64,000 nt of DNA. It comes from Trametes villosa (Eukaryota; Basidiomycota; Agaricomycetes; Polyporales; Polyporaceae). A program made the translations under genes and the position numbers. Below are positions 42,401 to 53,934 of the stretch, one piece after another (position 1 is the stretch's first letter; each line of letters starts with the position of its first letter). Location of the stretch: assembly GCA_002964805.2 (NCBI GenBank), contig PUDQ02000125.1:1-64000 (forward strand). Reading direction: 5' to 3'. Under the pieces are notes generated by a model that saw only the letters and a list, made by a program, of their open reading frames with translations, made no database searches and had not been told where the DNA came from.

Positions 42401-42711
42401 ACCATTCGAAGCTTAGCTAGAAACTGGCTGCACATCGGCGGGACATACCCATATATTAGCCACCTCTGGAACATCTGGCCGCGCAGACACTTTCTTCTCT
42501 CCCAGTTTCCCCTTCCCTTTCTTCAGGAGAGCGACGTCTTCAGCTTCCGGCGCAAAGTCAAGGAGAAGAGACCCACATCTTCGCCAGTAACGCTCCCTCC
42601 ATCAGACGCCCCGTCTCCTGTTGTCGGGCGCTGATCTGCAGAGGGGCCGGGACCCGGATGAGGCGGCTCGTCCATCACCTGTTGACCTCGTTCGTGCGAC
42701 GTGCGGGACAT
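39448..42711 (-). CDS. DUF6535 membrane protein with two C-terminal modules (paralog C, intact)
   Basis: Seven exons on minus: 42,577-42,711; 42,449-42,520; 42,251-42,391; 40,827-42,192; 40,248-40,769; 39,695-40,193; 39,448-39,631 (972 residues). The start MSRTSHERGQQ is shared with B and D. Exon 2 ends ARPDVPEVANIW; exon 3 encodes WSDAAGMVQTYSDDMIKRWK. Exon 4 holds the DUF6535 region with membrane segments near residues 192-214, 250-273 and 280-303, then a soluble helical part (WKDHKQTWQGRE; LGWGNQQQLLWLQI). Module exons follow, and then a full Pro/Ala/Ser tail (SGPPPPQE ... ASLGNRSS) ending at TAA. The second module carries a GDPGLKGDPGE duplication at its end. A 623-bp foldback element lies 93 bp upstream of the ATG. 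The role is unknown. Confidence 0.9.
39695..40769 (-). repeat. Two tandem module exons of gene C
   Basis: Exons 40,248-40,769 and 39,695-40,193, split by a 54-nt intron. Cores: VLAHLARAVQDQFTGERVQH and ALAQLTRTILERFTGEQVQH. Confidence 0.9.
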
Positions 42712-42800
42712 CGGTCTGTTGCTGGAGGATGGTAGAACTGGGAGGAGCAAGGGGGAGCACGGTGGAACGACCGCTTGGCGGGCCTTCGGGCTGTGAGGAG

Positions 42801-42803
42801 GAA
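42801..42803. repeat. 3-bp target duplication GAA of the foldback element (left; right copy at 43,427-43,429)
   Basis: GAA directly precedes CACTCC at 42,804 and directly follows GGAGTG at 43,426. Removing the element and one GAA gives a sequence like the uninterrupted flanks of B and D. Confidence 0.65.
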
Positions 42804-43426
42804 CACTCCTGGAGGACGTTCTGTATACCTTTTTGTGTGAAGCAGAAAGCTTAGAGAAAGGCACCGACAACAAGGATTTCTCGGCGGTCTAGAATGGTGC
42901 CCAAAAGAACCGTTTCGGTGACCTCGAGAAATCGAAAGAATGACTCCCTTTTTGCAGGCACGAGAAATCTATATATGGTACACTTTCTGGGTCACGGGAA
43001 ACTTCGGTTTCTGGATCCCTTTCTGTGGCCCGAAAATTACCAAGTTTAGGAGCGTCGCCCGCCGTTTTCCCCACAAAAACAGCGGGCGATGAGCGGGCGA
43101 TGCTCTAGAAATGGAGATTTCTGGTCCATAGAAAGGGGTCGAGAAACTGATATTTCCCGTGACCCAGAAAGTGAACCAAATATAGATTTCTCAGGTCTAC
43201 AGAAAGAGAGTCATTCTTTCGATTTTTCGGAGTCGCCGAAACGGTATCTTTGGACGCTATTCTAGACCGCCGAGAGGTTTATTGTCTCGCTGTCTTTCTC
43301 TAGGCTTTCTGGATCCCACATCAAGGTATACAGAATGCCATTGGAACTGCATACCGAAACTGTATTTCTGTTATTCTAGTCTGTGAGCAGTTCTAGGCGA
43401 CCGAAAAATTCCGCCCTCCAGGAGTG
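42804..43426. mobile_element. Foldback/MITE-like element with long inverted repeats, CACT termini
   Basis: 623 bp that is almost entirely one imperfect palindrome. The left arm runs CACTCCTGGAGG ... CTCGGCGGTCTAGAAT ... and the right arm is its reverse complement ending GGAGTG, meeting near 43,080. The right arm has an extra stretch of about 80 bp near its outer end. The CACT start and 3-bp duplication resemble non-autonomous CACTA (CMC) elements, but no transposase is present. It contains no ORF and would form a strong hairpin if transcribed. Confidence 0.75.
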
Positions 43427-43947
43427 GAAGCAACGCGGGTGAAGCGTGCCCGGCAGCGCCCTCCTTCCTTGTCTTCGATGCCAGACGTCAAGTAAAGTTT
43501 CGTCCACCCACCAAGTAAGAACCACGCGACCGCTCACTCACAGTGCCGGACGCAGGGCTTGCGGATGCAAGACACGTCCGCGACGGTGTGGCTGCCTTCA
43601 CGCACAAAATCCGCAACGAGTTGCCGCACTCCTACTTGCGATAGCACCTCAAGTTCCATCCCAACGTCACTGCAAACCGTCCCTATCATACCCGTGCACG
43701 CTCAACAGGCGTGCTCGAGTTGTCTACGGAACAGGCGATCAGTCAGAGTGAATGCAAGTGAGTACGCACATAACGTGCCAGATGAGACGAAAGAGGAGAC
43801 GAACCACAATCAACGGGAGATAGATGCCGCCATGACAGAACGCAGGGAGTCCAGCCCTGTCCGCCTCTGAGCCACTCACACACGTACGCAAGAGCGAAAG
43901 TGCTGCAAGTGGATGATGGTCTCGCCGTGAGCCTCGCGGTAAGCCCA
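43427..43947. other. Remainder of the 5' flank of gene C
   Basis: 43,430-43,510 matches the 5' flank of gene B. Beyond that nothing is recognised. Confidence 0.45.
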
Positions 43948-44610
43948 TCATCGCGGAGAGTAGCTTCGCGCGTCCGAGTGCCAGTGACTACACGCGCGCT
44001 CCACTGCATGCCCCAGACAGCACCTGCACCTTGGTTCCCGTTCTGCCGCTCGAGATAACCTCCTGCCATCCGTGTCCCTGCCATCCCGGGAGGACCGAGA
44101 TGCCGGGGCGCCCGCGGGACCGCAAGCACTACACGAGCAGGTGCAGCACTGTCTCTGGTGCGTTATCCCCCGCGATATATCGCACACTGCCCGCACGGTT
44201 GACGTGGTGGGGGTGCATCGCAAGCGGCGCGGGGACGCAACCCATCCTCAGTTGAACGAGGACGGACGTTTGCTGCGGCGACAAATTAGCTACCAACTTC
44301 ACGTAGCGCGTGGAGTGCAGCGAGCCATAAACGGGACCCAGCTTCACGCCGCGTCTAGGGGCGTGCTACCGCGCCTGGGCGTGCTCCCTCAGCGTCGGGA
44401 GGTGCTTCTGTATAGCGTTCGCCGCATTGCGAAGCAGCTGCGGTCGCAGGCACGCGGGCAGGAGATGTGCAGGCTCGAGCTACCCCGGGTGGCATCCCTT
44501 GTCTTGTCGTCGGCCTGCTCGTACCCATACTCCTCGGAAATCCCAAGCACTGGTCGGATCTTAATGTCGAGGTCTTCGTAAGTGGTTTTTGCTGGGAAGA
44601 AATATGTCAA
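43948..44610 (-). pseudogene. Decayed LINE fragment: end of RNase H and C-terminal tail
   Basis: Minus-strand pieces in shifting frames resemble basidiomycete non-LTR retrotransposon C-termini. A segment GISEEYGYEQADDKTRDA at 44,470-44,545 is like the RNase H GxEGNExAD motif. It is followed by ANAIQKHLPTLREHAQAR, then (44,129-44,347) LSPQQTSVLVQLRMGCVPAP and DNAPETVLHLLV, like the QLRTGHxxLN ... ETVxHFLxxC tail. In-frame stops and frame changes show that it is dead. No RT or endonuclease domain remains. Confidence 0.5.
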
Positions 44611-45499
44611 TGAGGTTGCGCCCGGGCCGCGGTCTACTCAGCTTGGACACCCTGATTGACCGTAGGTTATCGACGGCGATCGAGTCCAACACATTCAGAA
44701 GCCGCCCGGCTGCAATGAGTGCTGCTCCGAGGACTATCCACACTAGTACTACCTTCGCCTCGTAAACGGAGTGCTCATCGGACAGCAGGTTGAGCAGAGA
44801 TCCGTGTGCAGCTCCCAGTGCAGCTTAATCTGTCGCCGCAATCCTGAAAAGTAACGTTGATGCGTTGTGAGACATGAATGCAGGACGCTTGGCAAATCGG
44901 GGTGAAGAAAGCGAATATGATCAATGGTAGGAAACGAGACAGAGCAGGCGAGAGAGTCGCGTCAGTCAAGCGCCGGAGTCGAGGTAGAGCGTGTCGTGAC
45001 GTCATCGAGGGCAGCGCTGTCAACCGACGCGGCCGGGCGCCCTCTCCTTCGTCTTCTCTCTCTCCCTTGCTCGCGCACGCCTGCAACGGCCACGCGCTTC
45101 TTCTCTGCAACGCTCGGGATTCCATACGTTCTAGCCTCGGGCTACTACAGTATTCTCTATCACCTAATCTTGAATGTACGGCGAAACTACCGTTGATCGG
45201 TACCTATGGCCTCTTCGCCCGACGACTCTTTGCAAGCCTCGACGCTCAGGAGCACGAACCGGCCGCACAGCGAGTTGTATTTGGTGTCCAATTAAGTACA
45301 GTGAGCGTCATATCATGTGTCCCCCCCGCTGGTAGGATGAACGCCTGTGCCTTGGTTCGTCCTGACGGGCGACGTTCGACGTTGCCCCTCGTACTCGCAG
45401 GCTGTCAGGCTCTCTCCCTGTCCTTCCTGCGGATTGCTAGTCGTTGACGGACGTGTTGAGTTAAGATAACTAACGTATATCATTTTGTAGCTCCCGGAC
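44611..45499. repeat. Duplicated intergenic block Z, copy 1
   Basis: 44,930-45,170 aligns with 49,740-49,990 (CGAGAGAG ... GTGACGTCATCGA ... core). It contains TGACGTCA, a CRE-like palindrome found in both copies. No gene recognised. Confidence 0.5.
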
Positions 45500-47560
45500 G
45501 CGTCGTTGCGGCTTGCGGACTGATAGCACCAGATGCTCGCGGTGCTTGATGCCATGTTCGACGCCCCGCTACATTTGCGATATTAAGCCGTACCACACGT
45601 GGCCAGTCCGACATTCATCTTTGGCTTTCGACGTGCATGTTCTCGTGCTCATATATCCGGATCCTCGCGCTCTCTGCCAGACTCCCGGAGAGCTTGCGCA
45701 GCCGACCTGGATACTCGCCCTGCCCAGGACATCCTTGGCGCTCGACGATACCCGGTAGATGGAGCAAGGTGCGATATCTTTATACCCATCACCCGTAGCA
45801 CTATGTGCTAACGCATCTTCAGCTGCCATGAACCAATCCGGGCTGGCGATCACATACGCTACGCCCTCGTACACTCCATCGTTTCTACGCCCTCACCGGG
45901 CACCATCCTGCGCTGGGCTGCTCGCTTGCGGCTCGTCATGCGCTCTCATTGCTCCGGAGAATTCGGAATATTGCAGCAACCTCTCGCGCTCTCCGTATGG
46001 ATATCCGGCCGCCGTTCAAGCGGACTGAGGCCGCCGTGGTCGCCTTCGCTAAGAACGACCACCCGTTCGCAAGCGTTCCCACCTTGTAGCTACGCCTCGC
46101 CGTCATTTATACCCACTACCAACATCTACTCAACCTTCCGGCAGCATGGGAACCAGGAGAAGACAGTCTCCACGCTTACGATCTGATCGACGAGCACGCT
46201 GCCCACACAGACTCGTCGTACCTCGGCCACCCCGCACACTCCGACGCACTTTGACCCAACCTCATACGACCGCGCGTGGCTTCATCGTTTGTCCCAGGAT
46301 GCAGCGCGCGCGCGCAGCCGCGGGTACCCGTCTGTGCGCGCTGGGATCAGACCGGGGCGGCGTGCAGGTCTGCCCTTCCGCCATCCTCCCAACGTCCGTG
46401 CCCCATATCGCTTGCGCCTGCCTTGCGTATGCGTTGCGTCTGCGAGGCGCCCGCGATGCCGCTCTCTGATGTATCTTCCGGTACGCCATTCAGGTTGATG
46501 TGTCTGTTTGCTTACCCACTGCCATTCATGAGTAGGACAACACAAGGAGCGCACTGCGGTCGTGTTCGCGCCCTCCGTCGCACGATCGCTCTACTACATA
46601 CCCAAGAAGCCCGGCCTCACCTTTCTAATGCTGCGCCTCACGACGACATCGCTTCGCGCACTCCCGCCTCCTCTCGCGACAGCACTCTCGGCACACCGTC
46701 ACGGCCGTCGCCCGGCGATCATCCTCCCTCGCGCATGCGGCTCGAGAGCTACAGCAGCACGACATGCGTCTCCTTAGGCACAGTCCGCACGAGCATACGA
46801 ACGCGCCGCCTAGACGCGAGTCGCAGGCGGACGCTATGCGGCCACGTTCGAGTATTAGCATCCTCGGCAAGTGTCCAACGCGTGTACCGGCGACATACTT
46901 CTGATAAACTCAGACACGAGCCCAGTACGCGCCCCTGCTCCCCCCGCTCCGCCGCACTATATGAACCTGTACGAGACCTCCTCGTACGACCTATCCCTCC
47001 CGGATGGCCCTCCGCCGCGCTGTCAGGCCGATACAAGACTCTATCCGAAAGCATTTCAGCTTCCGCAGCCCGTGCTGCGCTCACGACGGGGTGCGCCACC
47101 GCGTACACCAGCGCAAGAGGCTCGTCGTTTGTCCTTGTGAGCGGCCGAAGCTGTGAGCTCACGCTTGCACTCGTCACGCTGGTACTGCGCGTTGTTCCTT
47201 GTATCGACGACCGCCTTCGTGTCCGGAGAAGCGTAGCAAATACTGGCCGGTGTTATTACCAGCCACGGGCGACCGAACGGGGGACATAAAGTATTGGCGG
47301 TTGGACAAAATATGTGCGGTTTCTCTGTGCGTTGCGTATGTATGTATGCACTTTGTGGACTGCGCGGCTCTAGTCTGACATGGTCCGAGCCTGTTCGTAC
47401 GCGACGGTATATTCACTGGCCCTTGCTTACTGCCTGTATGCTCTTGTTCTAGGTTGTGAATACTATGTCTATCTCGCGCTGATACCAGCAGTCGCGAGCC
47501 GCGCGCTCGACGGTCGACGTCGCCATACAAGTTCGAAGGGCTCGTCTACACATCTCGCGC
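45500..47560. repeat. Duplicated intergenic block Y2, copy 2
   Basis: Aligns with 32,801-35,900 and 50,300-53,700. On the minus strand 45,750-45,874 and 33,000-33,105 share a short protein-like alignment (TGDGx...AP), but substitutions are not biased to synonymous sites and the 50-kb copy breaks the frame. Confidence 0.5.
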
Positions 47561-47679
47561 ACGATGACAATAACCTCGCATCGCACGTACGTACGAACTC
47601 CTCTCGCGTGGAAGGATCCGCCCATGGTAACTCTGGCGGGAGTAGCGTCAGCGATGATTCTTCAGAAGATAGACAAGCG

Positions 47680-48960
47680 TGCTTGAAACTATCATTAAAA
47701 AACCAATATTAAGAGGACATCCAGCGAGGGCGCGGTCACTCACCGAGCTTCCCCGAGGTTCACTCCCCGCTATCTTCACCGCGAGCTCACGAGTGTTTCC
47801 GATCTTAACGCTTGCAAAGGTCGCGAGTATCCTTGGCCTACGCCACTCACTACATCTGCGGCACTGAGTTAGGGGGATGTTCCATCGTGTTTACCATCTT
47901 ACTCACCGGTCAGTATACGCGCGCGTTTGGCGGTACGGGAATTTGAGGCTGCTATACGGTCTCCTCGGACAACACGGCGCTAAGTCTGTCTGTCCGCGAA
48001 GTCGCCAGATAGGTAGCACAAACGGCTTATAGCTCAGAGCATAGTGGGCGCGGGGAGAGAACAACCAACGACGACGACGGCGCTCGCACAGGCCACGCGG
48101 CGCGGGAGAAGCGCGGTCACGTGGGCGCGTTCTCAGGCTCTTACGCCCGCGGCCCCGCGCGCTCGCGCCTGCTTCTCGCCGCCCTCGCCGGACGCACAGC
48201 ACACCGCCGTGGGTCCACCTCCACGGAGCGTTCTTCGTAGCAGCGGGGTGATGCGCGGTAGCGCTGTCCTCTCGACGCTCTCCTCTGGGGCGGGCAGGCC
48301 TCAAGATGGTGAATCCGAGGGCGTTGAGTTGGGCTCGGAGTTGGGCGGGCGCGGCAGTGTCGGGGAGTATAAACGGTTGCGGGATGGTCGAGATTAAAGA
48401 GCAAAGACTTGACAAGGGTGGTGCTACGGCGCCAGGCCCGGGGGCTCTGTGTCCTGACGCATGGGCGTTTTCCTTTACGATAAGGGCCAGTGAGACGAGA
48501 ATTAGACACAGCGCAGACGAGCCGTTCGAACAGACGAGCACGTACGCACCTGTTTCCGAGAGACGAGCAATAGTCCGCAGCTCGCCAGCCGCAGGTACCG
48601 CGTCGCGTTGGTGTGAACGACACGCAGCACCACAGAAACAAGGACCGTCCATGCACGTGCACAGCCACCTTTCAAAAGAAAGCTACGAACGCTGCGATAT
48701 ACATGAGTGAGCGGGAAACGGACGGTATACTCGCGCGGAGCGCGTACTCGCCTGCATATATCCTCCTCCCGTGCGATTGTCATCGCGCACTCTGTGGGGC
48801 ACTGGGAAAACCAATACCGCAACGCCTTGAGAAGACGCAGCAAGTCTTCGAACGGCTTCCCGCAGTACAGTCCGATGGCTGCGGTCCTGGTGACGACGAG
48901 CGACATCAGCGTCCATCCAACGCTCTGTCTCCGTCGCCTGTAGGTGTATGCGCAACTTGG
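47680..48960 (-). repeat. Duplicated block X, copy 1
   Basis: Aligns with 62,690-63,965 in the same orientation, and partly with 25,640-25,860 inverted. Both long copies keep GTGAGT donor-like sites at equivalent places (47,747 and 62,751 regions) and the short frames TRELAV and TDRLSAVL, suggesting an old spliced gene. The 48-kb copy has stops in those frames. Confidence 0.5.
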
Positions 48961-50299
48961 GTAGTGCTCAGCATGTTTGAGGTACTCTCCATTCTGGCGT
49001 TAGGTAAAGCGTGTCACCCGCAAGAGCAGTATTTGACGCGGTGACGTACAGCTGGTACAGCCGTGTGAGCTGTTGCAGGCGGTCTTGGCTGGCGAGAGCG
49101 ACGACGGTCGGGCTGTTCCTCGCGCGGGCTCTGATCTCGCGTCCTGCTTCCTGGCGGGCTGCACTCCGGCGAGCTTTAGGCGTCGAATAGCAGGATTTCT
49201 ACTCCTTTCGCTTGAGCTGCGCGTGGTCGAGGTCGGGGTATCTGTTGGCAGATCGCACCTACAATCGTGAAGCACGGTGGGTGAGCGCGGACCCTAAACG
49301 AGGAGAGAGGCGAATACGAACAACGTTGACGCGGTCTGAGTCGTTCCATAGTCTCATGCCGCACCTGAGAGGTGCATCTGCACACCGCACTCCGCATTCT
49401 TGATACCGCGGGCGCGGAGCAACTGGGTGGGCGAGTAACGAGAACGAGACGGAGGCGACGGTACAAGCTGGCTATGTGTCTGGAGATGGCCAGGGGATGC
49501 GTTGTAATTAGCACAGAAAAGGGCTCACCAAATACCGTTCCTACTCCTAGGCAGTCGATTAAAGCGCACAACGGCTACACCGACGAGGACTTGAGCGGTT
49601 GCGACGCGGTCTGCTGTGCAGGGCAGCCAGCGGAGGTCCTTGTGCGGCTCCGTACCAATACCTCTGTCGCCGCGACCTTGCCGGAGGTAGCACAGATAGT
49701 CCCAGATCCTGACGAGGCGTTCATAACGTCCGCAAGCAGTCCGAGGAGGGCGAAGGGCAGGAGACGAAGATAGAACGGGCGAGAGAGGCGTGTCTGTCAG
49801 GCGCCAAAGTCGGGCCAGAGGTAGCTGTGACGTCATCGACAGAAGCGCCGGCAAGCAACGCGTCCCCGCGCAAAGAATCTCTCCTTGCCCTTCCCTCCCA
49901 CTCGCTCGCTCACTCGTAACGGACGCGCTTTTCTCCTCTGTGGCAGTCGCACCAGTCCGTTCTGACCTCACCTGGGCTGGTATACTCTCCCCTGCTCCTT
50001 GTATGGCCTATCCTCGGTATCTCTGGCTTCGCCCAACTTCGCCTCGGAGACCTCCACCCTTTGGAACACTGGGGGGCCACACAACGACCTGTGTCGTGCG
50101 GGGAGGCCCAAAGCTCGTTATGCTCTTCTTTCTCCCATTCCATGTTATCTTGTAAGTCTGCCTCTTCCTCATGCGTGTTCGGTGACGGGCTTCGACGTGC
50201 GCCCAGTCTGTCGGGCTCTCCATCCGTCCTTGCTTGGAATTGCGAAGAACGCGAGCTAACCTCCATCGCTTTATAGCTCCTGGACACGCGGCTAATACT
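48961..50299. repeat. Intergenic region including block Z, copy 2
   Basis: 49,740-49,990 repeats 44,930-45,170. The rest shows nothing recognisable. Confidence 0.4.
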
Positions 50300-53200
50300 C
50301 GTGAACCGAGGGCACCAGGGACTCGTTGCGTCCGTGTCCGATGTCGGCACCCCCGCTGATCCCGCGGTATCAGCTCTCCCTTCTACACGGACAACCCTAC
50401 ATGAAGACTCCCCCCTTAGCGTTTCTCCTTATCCGCTCCTACCTGGATCCGTGCGCTCTTCATGAGAGACCTTCAGAGGACACCCGTAGCCGACCCCGCC
50501 CCTCGCCCTGCCTCGGACATACTACCTGGTTGCGACAGAGTGCTCATTGTGTATGGTGCGCTACTTCCACACACTTTGCTCTTGCGCCCAAGTTGATCGA
50601 CGTGACCGACTCTGTCATCATTAGACCGGACCTACCAATTACATGTCCCACCACGTCGCGCGCGCGCCGTCGTTTGCACGCCCCCCTCCAGGTACGATTG
50701 CGACGGCGACCTTCGTTAGGTCTCGCGCTTACAACGTAACGGACGCGCACACTGTTCTGGAGCACTCAGGGTATCACAGCAATCTCTCGCACGTACCGCG
50801 TGCACGTCCAGTCACCGCTCGACCGCACCGTGGACCTTTCGCCTCTCTACGATCCCGAAAATGCGCGCCTTGCCATTTTGACACCTCGTCGTAATGCACG
50901 GCGCCCACTACCCTCTACCCTATCTTCCATCTTCCGGCACCACGGTCTCTTGGAGAAGGGGTTATCGTGGCTGCGGATAGTACGACAAGCACTCTGCCCA
51001 CAGAGACTCGGCGTACCGCGGCCACCCCGCATGCGGTGACGCACTCCGGGACGACGTCGACGTAACATCCCCGCTCATACCCCCATCGGTCGTCAAAGGC
51101 TTTAGCGGCGGGTGCGCGTCTGCGCGCGCAAGAATTGGACCAGGGCGGCGTGCCGATCTGCCCTTTTGCCCTCCTTCCGACGTACGGGCTCCAAATTCTT
51201 CGCACCTGCCCTGCGCAGGTGTCACGGCTGCGAGGGGCTCGCGAGCCGGATCTCGGGTGTACCTCCCGGTACGTCACCGTGGCTACCGTGTCCGTTTACT
51301 GAGCCCGCCGCCGGCCGGGAGCAGGATAACACACGGAGCGCGCGGCAAGTTGTTCTCGAGCCTCCTCTCGCGTCGTCGCTCCACGTCACATAGCCAGGAA
51401 GCCTGCACTGTCTGTCTGGGCATCTCTCCACCTCGTCCCTGACAACGACACCTTGCCACGCAGTCCCGCTTCTTCTCGATATAGAGGACTATCGAAGCAC
51501 CGGAACGGCCGTCGCCCGGTGATCGTGCCCCGTCGTACATGCGCTGCCAGAGCTACGGGTTACCCTAGCGTCGGGCTGCACGAAAACGCAAGCACTCTGC
51601 CTAACACGAGTTGCAGGCTCAACGGCGTGGACGTCAGGGGGCCACATGCGAACTTTAGTATCCCCGGTCAGTGTCCAGCGCGTGTACCAGCGACATACCT
51701 CTGACAAACTCAGACGCGATCCCAGTACGCCCCCGCTCCGCCGCGCGAACCGATTTGGAACACGTACGAGACTTCCTCGTGCGGCCTATCCCGCCCGGAT
51801 GGCCCTCCGCCGCGCTGTCTGGCCAAAGCGAAACCCCTTCCGGACGCGTCTCTGCGCTTGTCAAGAATTCCGGCACCTCGCGCCTCCGCCCGTGCGTACC
51901 CTACGTGTCCCATTCGCGTGGGGCGTGCGCGACATACGCCTCTTCGATGGACCACGGAGACGCGCATCCACCAGCGTCTGAGGGACGTCAATATCGTCGC
52001 CATGTCCCCTCTACGAAGCCCTTGAGGCGCGCCGCTGGTTACATGTCACGATTGCGCAGAGCGCCACCGTGTACACCTGCGCTGGCAGCTCAGTGTCAAC
52101 CCTCGCGGGCCGTCGAAGCTTTGGACTCACCCTCGCGCTCGGCACGCTGGTCCTGCGCGTTGTTCGTCTTGCCTACATCGGCGGATTCCTGAGAGGGAAC
52201 GGCACGAACGCCGACTGCCCACGGCTACCCGTCTGGAGCGACTTCGCCTTGTCCGCGCTCCTTCACCGCGTTCGTAGGACGCATACCGCCGTCTACCTCG
52301 GAGGCGTGCAACAGCTCTGATAGGCATCTCCGGGCCAGGGGAAGCTCTTCCGGAACCTACTGGCCATAGGTTCGTCGACGGGCGGGGCACGCAAGGTAAC
52401 TAATTAAATATATCGCCGCATGTTGCGCATATATGTACGTCTTGTGGACTACGTACCACCAGTCATACGTGGCCGAAATCTCATGCATATGCGACCTACT
52501 GGCCCTTCCTCGTTGCTTGTTAAGTATCATCATATGTTCGCCCTATCTACCTCGCGCCGGTCCTAGCAAAAGCGGGCCCGAGTGCACTCAGGCTTGGAGG
52601 TCGACGTCGCAATGTCAGCTCGAAGGCCATATGCGACCCTCGTCTCGTCATAGCGTCTCGCGTGCCAGGATGAAAACTCGCGCCGCACGTACATCCGAAC
52701 CCCTCGTACTGTAGGGGTTATCTACGCTCGCGCGTACGCCTCTTCTCGCAGACAAGGGCAAGGGCCGTCCCGCGAATATGCCCGGGCGACGGACTACACG
52801 CCATGCCGATCCACCCGCGGCGTACCTATGGCCCCACGTTGAACCATCGTCCCTCGCGGGAATATCTCGCAGGTTCTCCCAGAGCAGGCACGATAGCCAT
52901 GTTGTCGTGAGGGCGCCGGGCGCGATGCGCGCGACCTTCGATGCGTGTTCGAGGACACAGTCGCGACAGGTAGCGTTCTTGTAAACGACGTCAGCGCAAG
53001 ACCGTGCGACGAGGCTGCGACGTACCGTCAGGGTGGACTTGAGCAAGCGCGCCGGGAGTCGAGGGGTACCACTGCGCGATGCGCCCCTACAACGGTGCAG
53101 GAGTGATAACCGGGCATGGTGTTCAGGCGTGCAGACGAGAACGTCGCACTTGCAAAACGACTGCACAGGGAGATAAACCCGAGGTTGCGCCCGATCGTGT

Positions 53201-53934
53201 CCGCGGGGTGCCCGTCCCTCTGGCAGAACGCTACACGCGCAGCTGCAGCCCCAAGGACATCAGTGTACAGCCCAGGCGCCGATCGTATACTTGACCTACA
53301 TGTACAAAATTTGCGCAACATTCTCGCTGGTCGAGCATGAGCGGAGGACGCCAACCATCGTGCTTCTGCAACATGTGGCGACGGTTGGGCGCGTGCCGCC
53401 CTCCGCCCCGGCTCACCGGACGAACAGTATTCGTATGTCCGTGCGGGATCATGTCCGCGAGGCATGGGCCATGGAGAGGTGTTTCTTGAGCGAGAGTATC
53501 GTGCATGTATGGGGTCCAAGTAAACTTACCTCGACTGCGGCCAAACCTGACGTGCACAGAGCAAGACCCGCGCACCGCGAGGCGGTCCAATCTCAAGGCG
53601 TGACATAGCAGTACAGGCCGCTCGAAGGCGCAGGAAGCGCGTTCGTCACTGAGGGCCGGGAAACATCCGCGCAGAGGCCCGGGTAACCCCCTGAAAGATG
53701 CATAGGGCGAGCCTGCGCGATGACATTCTGAGAACAAAGACGGCGGTGTGACCTATGAGATACACGTCTTTGATAAGAGAAGCAGTACTCACGCTCACCT
53801 GCAAGACGACTCAGCACGCGCAATTGAGAGCAGAGCCTCGGGTGCCGAGCGGATGCGATATTTTGGGGTATGGAGTAGTTGTGCTAACGGAGGTCTGCAA
53901 ATGCCGCCGAGGGACTTCTGTGTGTGAGTGTGTG
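50300..53934. repeat. Duplicated intergenic block Y2, copy 3
   Basis: Aligns with copy 1 (32,801-36,229) over its whole length and with copy 2. Frames present in one copy (for example 51,671-52,192 on plus) are broken in the others. Confidence 0.55.

Noticed and set aside
45569..45874. Minus-strand peptide similarity between 33.0-kb and 45.8-kb copies
   Set aside because: Changes are not concentrated at synonymous sites and the 50-kb copy breaks the frame; probably plain DNA homology.
51671..52192. 173-residue plus-strand frame in block Y2
   Set aside because: The same region in the 33-kb and 46-kb copies has stops and frame changes; no domain.
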